From an uncultured Anaerolineae bacterium (GTDB lineage Bacteria; Chloroflexota; Anaerolineae; CG2-30-64-16): 64,000 nt of DNA. Where the stretch lies: assembly GCA_937124585.1 (NCBI GenBank), contig CAKZKT010000130.1:1-64000 (forward strand), written 5' to 3'. Made by a program: the position numbers and the translations under genes. Below are positions 45,115 to 56,451 of this stretch, piece by piece (positions within the stretch are counted from its first letter, which is position 1; each line of letters opens with the position of its first letter). The notes below the pieces were generated by a model. It worked only from the letters and a program-made list of their open reading frames with translations. It had not been told where the DNA came from and searched no databases.

Positions 45115-45776
45115 CGGCCTCCACACGGCTGGGCGACATGATGCCCCCCACAGAGCCGTTCGCGCCGCTCGCCCTCCCGCAGGCCGCAGAGCGGCGATGG
45201 ATTGACGGCCTGGCTACCGTGGTTTCCGCGATACTGTCACCCCCGGCGCTGGCGGTCGGCATGATTGCCAGCGCCGCGGCTTTTGCAGGCACCCCAGCAG
45301 CGTGGCGGTGGGCCGGCGTGAGCCTGGCGCTGAGCGTGCTGGCCCCCATCTGCTATCTGCTGTGGCTCCATCGCCGCGGCCTGGTGTCCGACCTGGATGT
45401 GAAGCGTCGCGAAGAGCGGTTTCGCCCCCTGGCCTTCACTGTGTTGGCCCAGGCCCTCTACGCTGCGCTTCTGCGGCTCGGCGGCGCGCCGGCGCTGCTC
45501 GGCGGTCTCGCGGCAGCGGTCTTCATCCAGACGGCCCTGGTGCTGGCCATCACCCTGCGCTGGAAGATCAGCGTGCACGGGGCAGCCAGCGCGGCGTGCG
45601 TGGCGCTGCTGCTCTACGTGGCAGGGCCACATGCGTCGCCGGCCCTGGTCGCCGTGCCGCTCGTCGCCTGGTCGCGCATCAGGCTGCGCAGGCACACCCC
45701 CGCCCAGACCCTGGCCGGTGCTGCTCTCGGCGGGGCGGTAATGTGGAGCATGTTGCTGTACACGGCGACGAGATGA
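45111..45776 (+). CDS. PAP2-superfamily-like membrane protein
   Basis: 221 residues with about six hydrophobic helices. Between them are KRREERFRP (resembling the K-x6-RP first motif of PAP2 acid phosphatases), KISVHGA (in the place of PSGH) and SRIRLRRHTPAQTLAGA (SRx5H with Gln replacing the usual Asp). These suggest a divergent lipid or isoprenoid phosphatase-type protein; whether it is active is uncertain. It precedes surE by 24 bp. Confidence 0.7.
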   Translation: MTASTRLGDMMPPTEPFAPLALPQAAERRWIDGLATVVSAILSPPALAVGMIASAAAFAGTPAAWRWAGVSLALSVLAPICYLLWLHRRGLVSDLDVKRREERFRPLAFTVLAQALYAALLRLGGAPALLGGLAAAVFIQTALVLAITLRWKISVHGAASAACVALLLYVAGPHASPALVAVPLVAWSRIRLRRHTPAQTLAGAALGGAVMWSMLLYTATR

Positions 45777-45799
45777 ACAACAAAGTGGAGTCGTAGCGG

Positions 45800-46618
45800 A
45801 TGAATGTCCTCCTGACCAACGACGACGGCATCGCCGCGCCGGGAATTTGGGCGGCCGCACGAGCCCTAGCTTGTTTCGGCCGCATCACCGTTGTGGCGCC
45901 GACGGCCAACCACAGCGGCTACGGCGCAGCGTTACCCCCGGCCCGTTCCGTATCCTGTTTCCCCTACCACCACGGCAGAGAGCATCCGGCCGGCATGGCG
46001 GCCTATGGCCTGGCCGGGACACCGGCAGCCTGTGCCCATATCGGCTTGAGCGGCGCGCTGGGCGGCGGGCCGTTCGACCTGCTGGTCAGCGGCATCAACC
46101 ACGGCGCGAACCTGGGCCGTGATGTCTTCTACTCCGGCACGGTGGGCGCCGCGCTGACCGCACACCTGCTCGGCGTGCCTGCCATCGCCGTCTCGCTCGA
46201 TGTCGGGCCGGCCGGCATCGCCCACTGGGACACGGCGGCCTGGGCGTTGGCCGAGACCATCCGCCTCTGGCAGGAAAACCCGGAGCCGATGCCGGTGGTC
46301 TTCAACGTCAACGTGCCCAACCTGCCGCTTTCGGCCCTGGCAGGCACCCTGATCACCACGCTGGGGCACACCTCCTGCCTGACCCGTTACAGCTTCAGCC
46401 CAGACCCCCATGTGGAAAACACCCTGGCGGCCCTGCGCAGCGAGGACAACGGCCCGCTCGCGGCGGAGCCCTGGAGCGATGCCTGGACCGTGCAGCTGGG
46501 CTACGTGTCCATCACCCCTTTCAGGGCCGTGCCCGACCTGCTGTGCGTGGTGCCGTGGAACGTCCGGCCCGAAGCCGTCGCGTTGCCGTCGCCCTTGGCG
46601 CTTGATGAAATGCGTTGA
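45800..46618 (+). CDS. surE: 5'/3'-nucleotidase SurE
   Basis: 272 residues: the metal site VLLTNDDGIAAPGI, VAPTANHSGYG and SGINHGANLGRDVFYSGTVGAA are diagnostic of SurE. The enzyme removes phosphate from nucleoside monophosphates and short polyphosphates. It lies in a run of phosphorus-related genes downstream of the PhoP-like repeats, so a scavenging role is plausible. Confidence 0.94.
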   Translation: MNVLLTNDDGIAAPGIWAAARALACFGRITVVAPTANHSGYGAALPPARSVSCFPYHHGREHPAGMAAYGLAGTPAACAHIGLSGALGGGPFDLLVSGINHGANLGRDVFYSGTVGAALTAHLLGVPAIAVSLDVGPAGIAHWDTAAWALAETIRLWQENPEPMPVVFNVNVPNLPLSALAGTLITTLGHTSCLTRYSFSPDPHVENTLAALRSEDNGPLAAEPWSDAWTVQLGYVSITPFRAVPDLLCVVPWNVRPEAVALPSPLALDEMR

Positions 46619-46662
46619 TACGTTGATACGTTGACGCGTTGACGCGTTGACGTGATGGTGTG
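46614..46662. repeat. 9-bp tandem repeat of (A/C)CGTTGA(T/C)
   Basis: Just past the surE stop, ACGTTGATACGTTGACGCGTTGACGCG repeats with a period of 9 bp about five times. It belongs to the same low-complexity class as the stretches at 7.2, 10.1 and 53.7 kb. Confidence 0.75.
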
Positions 46663-46724
46663 ATGGCGTGAAGCACAGGTCACGTCCTCAATGATCAAAA
46701 CCTTATCATAGGGAGAGACGTTGT

Positions 46725-49604
46725 ATGTTGCGTGCTTTTCACCGATCGTTCTTGTCGATTCTATTAGCCCTGGTTCTGCTGGCCAGCCTGCCGCCCGCCG
46801 CATCGTCGGCGCAAGGCCACGAGCGTTTCGCAAATGATGCGTCTGGCCCAGCCGATAACCTCTCGATCAACTTCCTGGGCCGCTACATAGGGGCAGGCGC
46901 TGAGATCTCGGCCTACGACCCCGGCACACGGCGGCTATTTGTCACCGGACCGTTCCTGCAGATCCTCGACATCGCCAATCCCATCTCGCCCACCTTGGTC
47001 ATCACCGTGCCCATCGAAGCGACGCATGTGGCGGTGTACGACGGCCTGGTGGCCGCGGCCGTGCCTGCCGACCCCGTCACCGATCCCGGCCAGGTGGTGT
47101 TCATGGACACGGCCGGCGCGATGCTGAACAGCGTGACCGTGGGCGCGCTGCCGGACATGTTGGTGTTCACCCCCGACGGCCGCAAGATTTTGGTGGCCAA
47201 CGAGGGCGAGCCGGCCGGCGGCGTTGATCCCGAGGGTTCTGTCAGTATCATTGACCTCTCCGCCGGGGTCGGCAGCGCCACGGTTGCCACGGCCTCGTTC
47301 GCCGCGTTCAACGCCCGGCGGGCCGAGCTGCTGGAGCTGGGCGTGCGCATCTTCCCCAGCGCGGCCAGCGTGGCCCAGGACTTCGAGCCGGAGTACATCG
47401 CCGTCAGCCCCGACGGCAGGACGGCGTGGGTCACCCTGCAGGAGAACAACGCCGTGGCCGTGGTGGACATCGCCTCGGCAACGGTCACGCGCGTGTGGCC
47501 GCTGGGCCTGAAGGACTGGAGCCGCGGCCAGCCGCGGCTGGTGACCTACCCCTGGCGGGAACGACCAGTCATCGGCCAGGCGCCGTCCCTGTCTGTGACT
47601 GACTCTGCCTCGCCCCAGGCCATCGAGCCGGTCACGATCCGCATGGGCGGCTTCTCCGGCCTCTTCTTTGAGAGCAGTGACGACAACGGCAACCTGCGTT
47701 TCGTCACCCACCCCGATCGCGGCCCCAATGGCGAGCCGGTTGACCTGATCCCGTGGCTCCCCGGCCGCGAGCGGCCCTTCCCGCTCCCCAAGTTCCAGCC
47801 GGAGATCATCCGCTTTGCGCTGAGCCCCGTCACCGGTGCCTTCACCATCACCCAGCGCATCCCCCTGACCCTGCCCGGCGGCCAACCGTTGAGCGGCCTG
47901 CCCAACTTGCAGGCAGCCGGCCAGGGCCTGGCCTATACCGACGAGGTGCCGGTTGACTTGTTCGGCAACCGGCTGGCCAACGACCCCTTCGGCGCCGACC
48001 TGGAGGGCGTGGCCGTGGCTTCCGACGGCACCTTCTGGATGGTGGACGAGTACCGGCCGGCCATTTATCACTTTGCAACAAACGGCGTGCTCATCAACCG
48101 CTTCATCCCTCAGGGCACGGCCGCGGCCGTCAACGCCGTCCCCGGCACGTTCGGCACGGAAGCTCTGCCGGCGGTCTATGCCCAGCGGCGGGCCAACCGC
48201 GGCTTCGAGGCCGTGGCTCTGGAGGGCAACACGCTCTACGCCTTCATCCAGAGCGCGCTGGACAACCCCGACACGGCCAACGACGCCAGCTCGCGCGGCT
48301 CGCGTAATTTGCGCATCCTGGCGTTCGATGTCGTCAGCCAGACGGTGACCGCCGAGTATCTCTACGTTCTGCGCGACATCACCGGCGCGGGAAACGCCCG
48401 CACCGACAAGATCGGCGATGCGGTCAGTATGGGCAACGGCCGCTTCATGGTGATCGAGCGCGACGACCGCCTGGGCTACGATGCCAACAAGCTGATCTTT
48501 GAGATTGACCTGGCCGGCGCCACCAACGTCAACGACCCGGCTAACCTGACGGGCCTGCCCGCCGGCAAGACGCTGGAACAGGCCAACATGGCCGAGCTGG
48601 CCACTGCCGGCATCCGGCCGGTACACAAGCGGCTGGTGACCAACCTGGCTGCTTTGGGCTACGTGGGCGTGAGCAAGCCGGAAGGCCTGGCGCTGGTGGG
48701 TGAGAACACGCTGGCGGTGATCAACGACAACGATTTCGAGGTGCTGGCTGCCCCCATCCCCGGCGACGGCACGCTCCCGCTGAACCCTGACCCAGAACCG
48801 GTGCTGCTGGGCCTGGTGCACTTCGACCGGTCGGCCGGGCTGGACGCCAGCGACCGCGACGGCGAGGGCGGCGGCAAGCGCATCAACATCCGGCCCTGGC
48901 CAGTGCTGGGGTTGTACATGCCGGACGGCATCGCCAGCTTCCGTGCCGACGGCGAGACCTTCTACGTCACGGCCAACGAGGGGGATGCCCGCAACGAGGA
49001 CCGGCGCATCGGCACGCTGAACCTGGACCCGACCGCCTTCCCCAACGCGGCGAGCCTGAAGCAGAACGCAGCCCTGGGCCGGTTGAACGCCTCTACGATT
49101 GACGGCGACCTCGACGGTGACGGCGACTACGACCGGCTGGCGGTCTATGGCGCGCGCTCCTTCACCGTCTGGGACGCGGCAGGCAATCTGGTGTGGGACA
49201 GCGGCAGCGAGCTGGAGCAGCTCACCGCACAGCTGACTCCGGCGCTGTTCAATGCCAACAACGGCAACCCTGCGCAGTGGGACGAGCGATCCGACGACAA
49301 GGGGCCGGAGCCGGAGGGGGTGACCATCGGCGTTGTGCGGGGCCGCACCTATGCCTTCATCGGCCTGGAGCGCGCCGGCGGCGGCGTGATGGTCTACGAC
49401 CTGACCGACCCGCGGCAGCCGGTCTTCGTGCAGTATGTGCGCACCGATGAGGATATCTCGCCTGAAGGCCTGACTTTTATCTCCGCCGCTGTCAGCCCAA
49501 CGGGACAGCCGCTGCTGGTCGTCACCAATGAAGTGAGCAACACCACGGCCATTTTCGAGATCGAGACGCCGACCAGGCTGTACCTCCCGCTGATCGTGCA
49601 CTGA
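46725..49604 (+). CDS. Secreted choice-of-anchor I / esterase-like phytase-family beta-propeller protein
   Basis: 959 residues with a signal peptide (LSILLALVLLASLPPAASSAQG). The first part (about 45-280) and last part (about 660-950) form a split propeller of the choice-of-anchor I kind, with VSPDGRTAWVTLQENNAVAVVD, YVTANEGDARNED and GPEPEGVTIG. Between them (about 300-640) is an esterase-like phytase domain: GFSGLFFESSDDN, DLEGVAVASDGTFWMVDEYRPAIYHF, RGFEAVALEG and GRFMVIERDDR. It probably hydrolyses or binds phosphoesters outside the cell. The C-terminus RLYLPLIVH resembles a terminal motif common on exported proteins of this kind of bacterium. The ATG has GGGAGAG upstream. Confidence 0.85.
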   Translation: MLRAFHRSFLSILLALVLLASLPPAASSAQGHERFANDASGPADNLSINFLGRYIGAGAEISAYDPGTRRLFVTGPFLQILDIANPISPTLVITVPIEATHVAVYDGLVAAAVPADPVTDPGQVVFMDTAGAMLNSVTVGALPDMLVFTPDGRKILVANEGEPAGGVDPEGSVSIIDLSAGVGSATVATASFAAFNARRAELLELGVRIFPSAASVAQDFEPEYIAVSPDGRTAWVTLQENNAVAVVDIASATVTRVWPLGLKDWSRGQPRLVTYPWRERPVIGQAPSLSVTDSASPQAIEPVTIRMGGFSGLFFESSDDNGNLRFVTHPDRGPNGEPVDLIPWLPGRERPFPLPKFQPEIIRFALSPVTGAFTITQRIPLTLPGGQPLSGLPNLQAAGQGLAYTDEVPVDLFGNRLANDPFGADLEGVAVASDGTFWMVDEYRPAIYHFATNGVLINRFIPQGTAAAVNAVPGTFGTEALPAVYAQRRANRGFEAVALEGNTLYAFIQSALDNPDTANDASSRGSRNLRILAFDVVSQTVTAEYLYVLRDITGAGNARTDKIGDAVSMGNGRFMVIERDDRLGYDANKLIFEIDLAGATNVNDPANLTGLPAGKTLEQANMAELATAGIRPVHKRLVTNLAALGYVGVSKPEGLALVGENTLAVINDNDFEVLAAPIPGDGTLPLNPDPEPVLLGLVHFDRSAGLDASDRDGEGGGKRINIRPWPVLGLYMPDGIASFRADGETFYVTANEGDARNEDRRIGTLNLDPTAFPNAASLKQNAALGRLNASTIDGDLDGDGDYDRLAVYGARSFTVWDAAGNLVWDSGSELEQLTAQLTPALFNANNGNPAQWDERSDDKGPEPEGVTIGVVRGRTYAFIGLERAGGGVMVYDLTDPRQPVFVQYVRTDEDISPEGLTFISAAVSPTGQPLLVVTNEVSNTTAIFEIETPTRLYLPLIVH

Positions 49605-49624
49605 TGGCAGCCTGCTGATCGCGA

Positions 49625-49659
49625 CCGGCCCGATATCCCGCAACCGGATGTCGGGCCGG
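49625..49659 (+). terminator. Hairpin between the phytase-like gene and phnS
   Basis: CCGGCCCGA / TCGGGCCGG is a perfect 9-bp stem with a 17-nt loop and no T tract. It may reduce read-through into the phosphonate operon. Confidence 0.55.
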
Positions 49660-49697
49660 GTATGCAGATAAATCTACCACAGAGAGGAGTCTTGTCC

Positions 49698-50756
49698 ATG
49701 CGTCGCCTGTCATTGTTCGTTGTCGTTGTTTTTGTAGGGCTGCTGCTGGCTGGCTGCGCGCCGGCGCCCACAGCTAGCCCGGCCGGCTCAGCCGAGAAGG
49801 CCACTTCCGGCGAGATCACCGTCTACACCGCGCTGGAAGATGACCAGATTGCGAAGTACCTGCCCGCTTTCAACCAGAAATACCCGAACATCAAGGTCAA
49901 CATCGTGCGCGATTCGACCGGCATCGTCACCGCCAAACTGCTGGCGGAGAAGGCCAACCCGCAGGCCGATGTGGTGTGGGGGCTTGCTGCCACCAGCCTG
50001 CTGATCGCGGACAAGGAAGGCATGTTGGCTCCCTACGCGCCCGAGGGGCTGGACAAGATCCGAGCCAACTTCAGGGATGGCAGGAACCCGCCGCATTGGG
50101 TGGGCATTGACACCTGGTTCTCGGCCTTCTGCGTCAACACCAAAGAGCTGGCGGCCAAAAAGCTGGCCATGCCGACCTCGTGGGAGGACCTCCTCAAGCC
50201 CGAATACAAGGGCCTGATCGTCATGCCTAACCCGAACTCCTCGGGCACCGGCTATCTGTCGGTATCGGCCATCCTGCAACTCAAGGGTGAGGCCGAGGGC
50301 TGGAAATATCTCGATAAGCTACACGACAACATCGCCCTTTACACCCACTCCGGCTCCAAGCCGTGCAAGATGGCCGGCGCGGGCGAGACGGTGATCGGCA
50401 TTTCGTTCGACTATCGGGCGGTCAAGCAGAAGGCCGACGGCCAGCCCATCGAGGCGGTCTTCCCCAAGGAGGGTTCGGGCTGGGAGACCGAGGCGAATGC
50501 GCTGGTGAAGAAGGCGAGCATTAAGCCGGCCGCACGCACCTTCCTGGATTGGGCCATCAGCACGGACGCGATGAAGCTCTACGCGGCCAGCTACCCGATC
50601 ACGGCGGCCGACACCGGCATGGCGATCCCGGCCGGCTACCCGGCTGACCCGATCAAGCAATTGATCAAGAACGACCTGGTGAAGGCCGCTGCCGAGCGCG
50701 AGCGCATCCTGCAGGAATGGATGAAGCGCTACGACGCCAAGTCGGAGCCGAAGTAA
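49698..50756 (+). CDS. phnS: Putative 2-aminoethylphosphonate ABC transporter, substrate-binding lipoprotein
   Basis: 352 residues with a lipoprotein signal ending LLLAGC, then a class II periplasmic-binding fold starting [20 protein letters not shown]. The sequence resembles Fe(III)/2-aminoethylphosphonate binders ([25 protein letters not shown]). The downstream phnW and phnX genes make 2-aminoethylphosphonate the likely ligand. Start at 49698 has GAGAGGAG upstream; the ORF-track start is 12 codons earlier. A GTGCCTGGCAC hairpin separates it from the ATPase gene, which could lift binding-protein levels above the membrane components. Confidence 0.88.
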   Translation: MRRLSLFVVVVFVGLLLAGCAPAPTASPAGSAEKATSGEITVYTALEDDQIAKYLPAFNQKYPNIKVNIVRDSTGIVTAKLLAEKANPQADVVWGLAATSLLIADKEGMLAPYAPEGLDKIRANFRDGRNPPHWVGIDTWFSAFCVNTKELAAKKLAMPTSWEDLLKPEYKGLIVMPNPNSSGTGYLSVSAILQLKGEAEGWKYLDKLHDNIALYTHSGSKPCKMAGAGETVIGISFDYRAVKQKADGQPIEAVFPKEGSGWETEANALVKKASIKPAARTFLDWAISTDAMKLYAASYPITAADTGMAIPAGYPADPIKQLIKNDLVKAAAERERILQEWMKRYDAKSEPK

Positions 50757-50768
50757 AGAGCGCCGTGA

Positions 50769-50802
50769 ACGTGCCAGGCACCTCCCCAAGTGCCTGGCAC
50801 GT
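50769..50802 (+). repeat. GTGCCTGGCAC palindromic element inside the phn operon
   Basis: ACGTGCCAGGCAC / GTGCCTGGCACGT, a perfect 13-bp stem with loop CTCCCCAA. It lies 12 bp after phnS and immediately before the ribosome site of the ATPase gene. Confidence 0.93.
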
Positions 50803-50813
50803 GGGGGTGACAC

Positions 50814-51916
50814 ATGACCCCGATGACCCATGCATCGCCCTACCTCCAGATCCGCCACATCAGCAAGTGCTTCGGCAAGGTGGCCGCCCTGGACGACGTG
50901 TCGCTGGACGTGCGCGAGGGGGAGTTCCTCTTCCTGTTGGGGCCCAGCGGCTGTGGCAAGACCACCCTGCTGCGCATCATCGCCGGCCTGGAAACGCCGA
51001 GCGCGGGGCAGGTGATCCAGGCTGGGGTGGATGTCACGAGGCTGCCGCCGAGTCAGCGCGATTTCGGCATCGTCTTCCAGTCCTACGCGCTCTTCCCCAA
51101 CCTGACCGTGGCGCAGAACATCGCCTATGGCCTGGAGAACCAACGCTTGCCCAGGCTACAGGTGCAGATGCGCGTCGCCGAGATGCTGCAACTGGTCGGG
51201 CTGACAGGCTATGAGGCGCGCTATCCGGCGCAGCTCTCCGGCGGGCAACAGCAGCGGGTGGCGCTGGCGCGCGCCCTGGCGATCTCGCCCGGCCTGTTGC
51301 TGCTGGACGAGCCGCTGTCGGCGCTGGACGCGCGCGTGCGCAGCCGGCTGCGCCTGGAAGTGGCCGCGTTGCAGCGCCGCCTGGGGGTCACGACCATCAT
51401 GGTGACGCACGATCAGGAGGAGGCGCTGACCATGGCCGATCGCATCGTCGTCATGGATCACGGCCGCATCGCGCAGATCGGCGCGCCGCGCGAGATCTAT
51501 CGCGCGCCGGCCACGCCGTTCGTCGCCGATTTCGTCGGCCTGATGAACTTCCTGCCGGGCGTGATGGTCGAGGGGCGGGTGGCGCAGGTGCGCTGTGGCG
51601 GGGTGACGCTGCAGGTGCCGGCCGATGCGCAGGGCCTTCCCCCCGGTCGCGAGGTGACGGTGGCGATCCGGCCGGAGGACGTGCGCATCCTGCGCAACGG
51701 CCTGGACATGGTCAACGTGGTGGAGACCAGGGTGCACGAGGTCGAGTTCCTGGGGCCATTCCAGCGCCTGCACCTCGAGCTGGCGCATCAGGCCGGCTGC
51801 AGGCTGGGCCTGACGGCCTATCTCGAGCCGGATCGGCAGGCCAGGCCGGTCTACAAAGGCACGGAACTGACCGTGCACCTGCCGGTGGAGGCGTTGCGCG
51901 TATATCCGGTGGCCAC

Positions 51917-51920
<4 letters not shown>
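50814..51920 (+). CDS. phnT: Putative 2-aminoethylphosphonate ABC transporter, ATP-binding protein
   Basis: 368 residues: Walker [11 protein letters not shown]-loop [10 protein letters not shown], signature [15 protein letters not shown], Walker [13 protein letters not shown] and a C-terminal TOBE-like domain (about 245-365). It belongs to the PotA/FbpC/PhnT group. GGGGGTG precedes the ATG. The stop overlaps the permease gene as ATGA. Confidence 0.92.
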
Positions 51921-53689
<1,769 letters not shown>

Positions 53690-53695
<6 letters not shown>

Positions 53696-53770
53696 GGCGT
53701 GAAACGTTAAACGTGAAACGTAAAACGTCAAGACTCATGTGCTCACGTCCCAAACTTCACGTTTCTACAT
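53690..53770. repeat. Degenerate GTGAAACGT repeat stretch
   Basis: GTGAAACGTGAGGCGTGAAACGTTAAACGTGAAACGTAAAACGT runs across the permease stop codon, followed by an opposite-strand copy near CACGTTTCTAC. It belongs to the same class as the stretch before pheA. Confidence 0.7.
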
Positions 53771-53785
53771 TCCTAGCGAGTGACC

Positions 53786-54892
53786 ATGCACACCGACAAA
53801 CCACTCTTCACCCCTGGCCCGCTGACCACCAGCCTGACGGTGAAGCAGGCCATGCTGCGCGATCTGGGGTCGCGCGACTTCGAGTTCATCCGCATCGTGC
53901 GGGAGATCCGCCAGGAGCTGCTCCGGCTGGCGGAAGCCGATGACCGTGGCTACGAGGCGATCCTGATGCAGGGCAGCGGCACCTTCGGCATCGAGGCGGT
54001 CATCGGCTCGATCACGCCGCCGGACGGCAAGTGGCTGTTCGTAGTCAACGGCGCGTACGGCCAGCGCATGCTGCAGATCGCCAAGGCCCTCAGGATTGAC
54101 GCAGCGGCCGTGACCTTCCCCGAGAACCGGCCCGCGGTCGCTGAGGCCGTGGCGATGGCGTTGGATCACGATCCCACGATCACCCATGTCGGTGCGGTGC
54201 ATTGCGAGACCACCACCGGCCTGCTGAACCCGATCCAGGAGCTGGGCCAGATTGCTGCCAGGTTCGGTAAGGTGCTGATGGTAGACGCCATGAGCAGCTT
54301 CGGCGCCGTGCCGATCCCGGTCGCCGATTGGGGCATCCATTATCTCGTCTCCTCGGCCAACAAGTGCATCGAAGGTGTGCCCGGCTTCAGCTTCGTGCTG
54401 GCGCGCCGGGATATGCTGACGCAAACCAACGGCTATGCCCGCAGCCTGAGCCTGAACTTGTTGGCCCAGTGGCGCGGGCTTGAGAATGATGGGCAATTCC
54501 GCTTCACCCCGCCCACCCACGCCATCCTGGCCTTCCGCCAGGCGCTGGCCGAGCTGGAGGCAGAAGACGGCGTGCCCGGTCGCGCCGCGCGCTATCGCCA
54601 CAACTACGAAATGCTGGTCGCGGGAATGCGGGCGCTGGGCTTCGCCGAATATCTGCGGCCTGAAGACCAGAGCTACATCATCACGTCGTTCCGCTATCCC
54701 GACCATCCCAACTTCGACTTCGGCCGCTTCTACGAAACGCTGAATGGGAAGGGCTTCGTCATCTACCCCGGCAAAGTCAGCGACGCGGCGTGCTTCCGCA
54801 TCGGCACGATCGGCCGCCTCTACGCAGACGATGTACGTGCGCTGCTGGACGCCATCCGAGAAACGTTAGCTGAAATGGAGGTGACCCTGTGA
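53786..54892 (+). CDS. phnW: 2-aminoethylphosphonate-pyruvate aminotransferase
   Basis: About 368 residues of a PLP class V aminotransferase: [20 protein letters not shown] at the N-terminus, [41 protein letters not shown] and the PLP lysine in [15 protein letters not shown]. It converts 2-aminoethylphosphonate and pyruvate to phosphonoacetaldehyde and alanine. The ATG at 53786 follows a possible GTG at 53780. It is followed by phnX with a GTGA overlap. Confidence 0.95.
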   Translation: MHTDKPLFTPGPLTTSLTVKQAMLRDLGSRDFEFIRIVREIRQELLRLAEADDRGYEAILMQGSGTFGIEAVIGSITPPDGKWLFVVNGAYGQRMLQIAKALRIDAAAVTFPENRPAVAEAVAMALDHDPTITHVGAVHCETTTGLLNPIQELGQIAARFGKVLMVDAMSSFGAVPIPVADWGIHYLVSSANKCIEGVPGFSFVLARRDMLTQTNGYARSLSLNLLAQWRGLENDGQFRFTPPTHAILAFRQALAELEAEDGVPGRAARYRHNYEMLVAGMRALGFAEYLRPEDQSYIITSFRYPDHPNFDFGRFYETLNGKGFVIYPGKVSDAACFRIGTIGRLYADDVRALLDAIRETLAEMEVTL

Positions 54893-55734
54893 ATCACACG
54901 ATCAACCTGAGCCACCGCGCGCAGCGGCCAGCCGGCCCGATCCGGGCGGTCATCCTGGACTGGGCGGGAACCGCCGTAGATCACGGTTCCATCGCGCCGG
55001 TCATGGCTTTTGTCGAGGTCTTCCGCCTGCACGGCGTGGAGATCAGCGTCGAAGAAGCGCGCGGGCCGATGGGCCTGCCCAAGTGCGACCACATCCGCGC
55101 CATCACGCAGATGCCGATGGTGGCCGCGCTGTGGAAAGCCGTGCACGATCGCCTGCCGAACGAGGCCGACGTGGCCGCCATGTACGAAGCATTCATCCCG
55201 CTGCAGCTCAAAGTCCTGGCCGACTACGCCGACCCCATCCCCGGCACGGTGGAAACGGTGGCGAGGCTGCGCCAGCGCGGCATCAAGATCGGCTCGACCA
55301 CCGGCTACAACCGACAGATGATGGAAGTGCTCGTGCCCGAGGCCGTGCGCCGCGGCTTCCAGCCCGACTCGATCGTGTGCGTCAGCGACGTGCCGGCCGG
55401 CCGACCCGAGCCGTGGATGGCGCTGCGCAGCGCGCTGGAACTGCGCGCCTACCCGCCCGCCCTGTGCGTGAAGGTGGGCGACACCGTGCCCGACATCCAG
55501 GAGGGGCTGAACGCCGGCATGTGGACGGTGGCCGTGGCGCTGACCGGCAACGAGCTGGGGCTGACGGCCGAGGAGCTGGCGGCCCTATCGCAGGACGAGC
55601 TGGAGACGCGACGCGAGCGCGCCCACCTGCGCCTGGCCGACGCCGGCGCCCACTACGTGATTGACGGCATCTGGAGCCTGCCGTGGGTGCTCGACGACAT
55701 CGAGGCGCGGCTGGCGGATGGAGAACAGCCGTGA
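54889..55734 (+). CDS. phnX: Phosphonoacetaldehyde hydrolase (phosphonatase)
   Basis: 281 residues of the HAD superfamily with the nucleophile in [16 protein letters not shown], the Schiff-base lysine of the cap in [25 protein letters not shown] and [19 protein letters not shown]. It cleaves phosphonoacetaldehyde to acetaldehyde and phosphate, the last step of the pathway encoded by this operon. GTG start overlapping the phnW stop. Confidence 0.95.
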   Translation: MNHTINLSHRAQRPAGPIRAVILDWAGTAVDHGSIAPVMAFVEVFRLHGVEISVEEARGPMGLPKCDHIRAITQMPMVAALWKAVHDRLPNEADVAAMYEAFIPLQLKVLADYADPIPGTVETVARLRQRGIKIGSTTGYNRQMMEVLVPEAVRRGFQPDSIVCVSDVPAGRPEPWMALRSALELRAYPPALCVKVGDTVPDIQEGLNAGMWTVAVALTGNELGLTAEELAALSQDELETRRERAHLRLADAGAHYVIDGIWSLPWVLDDIEARLADGEQP

Positions 55735-55797
55735 CGCCCACGTGCAAGGCGCTTTGGAAAGGCCCGGTACGTTAGAGGGGGCACGTCAGGGGGCAGA

Positions 55798-56295
55798 ATG
55801 ACTGGCGTCCTGCTGCTCAACGCGACTTACGAGCCGCTTTCCATTCTCTCGCTGCGCCGGGCTGCCAGGCTGCTGCTCAAAGAGCGCGCGGAAGCCGTGA
55901 CCGGCGATAATGTCTGGCTCGTCGGCCCAGAGTGCTCACTGGCGATCCCGACGGTACTGCGCCTGCGCTACTACGTCAACGTCCCCCGGCGCAATTCACC
56001 GGCCTGGACACGCCGTGGGGTGCTGGAGCGCGACCGCTACACCTGCGCGTACTGCGGCAAGAAATGCTCTCCCCGTGAAGCCACGATTGACCATATCACC
56101 CCGGTCTCGCGCGGAGGCCGTTCGTCTTGGGGCAACACCGTGACCGCCTGTTTTCGCTGCAATCAGCGCAAGGCCGACCGCACGCCCCACGAAGCCGGCA
56201 TGAAGCTGCTCATCGAGCCGAAGCTGCCGCGCACATGCTACCTGGTCATCGGGGGAGACGTGCCTGCTGCATGGAAACTGTGGCTGGAGCTGTGA
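55798..56295 (+). CDS. HNH endonuclease family protein
   Basis: 165 residues beginning GVLLLNATYEPLSILSLRRA, a family N-terminus, with an HNH core: RDRYTCAYCGKKC, ATIDHITPVSRGGRSSWGNTVTACFRCNQRK. Two Cys pairs and the DH...N residues are present, so the nuclease site looks intact. Stand-alone proteins of this type are common and their cellular role is unknown. No obvious link to the phosphonate genes; it follows phnX by 63 bp. Confidence 0.9.
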   Translation: MTGVLLLNATYEPLSILSLRRAARLLLKERAEAVTGDNVWLVGPECSLAIPTVLRLRYYVNVPRRNSPAWTRRGVLERDRYTCAYCGKKCSPREATIDHITPVSRGGRSSWGNTVTACFRCNQRKADRTPHEAGMKLLIEPKLPRTCYLVIGGDVPAAWKLWLEL

Positions 56296-56327
56296 CCTTG
56301 CTGAGTATCTACTCAGGAGAAACCATC

Positions 56328-56379
56328 GTTAAGTGCCCATTCAGAAACCCTAACCGAACTACAACACTCTGCTTATACT
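56328..56379 (+). promoter_or_regulatory. 11-bp-spaced hexamers and -10 box before the lipid glycosyltransferase gene
   Basis: GTTAAG (56328), ATTCAG (56339), CTAACC (56350) and ACAACA (56361) are spaced exactly 11 bp, followed by TATACT (56374-56379). The layout resembles the repeats at 44711 and PhoP-activated promoters lacking a good -35. Confidence 0.55.
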
Positions 56380-56451
56380 CTCTCAAAGTCCCCTTAATCT
56401 GGCTGTGGCAGAATGACTTCGTCTGCAGAAAGTGTACTTGAGTGAGGATCT

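Noticed and set aside
46935-49643. 902-aa minus-strand ORF
   Set aside because: Shadow of the phytase-like secreted protein; composition is Arg/His/Gln-rich without domains.
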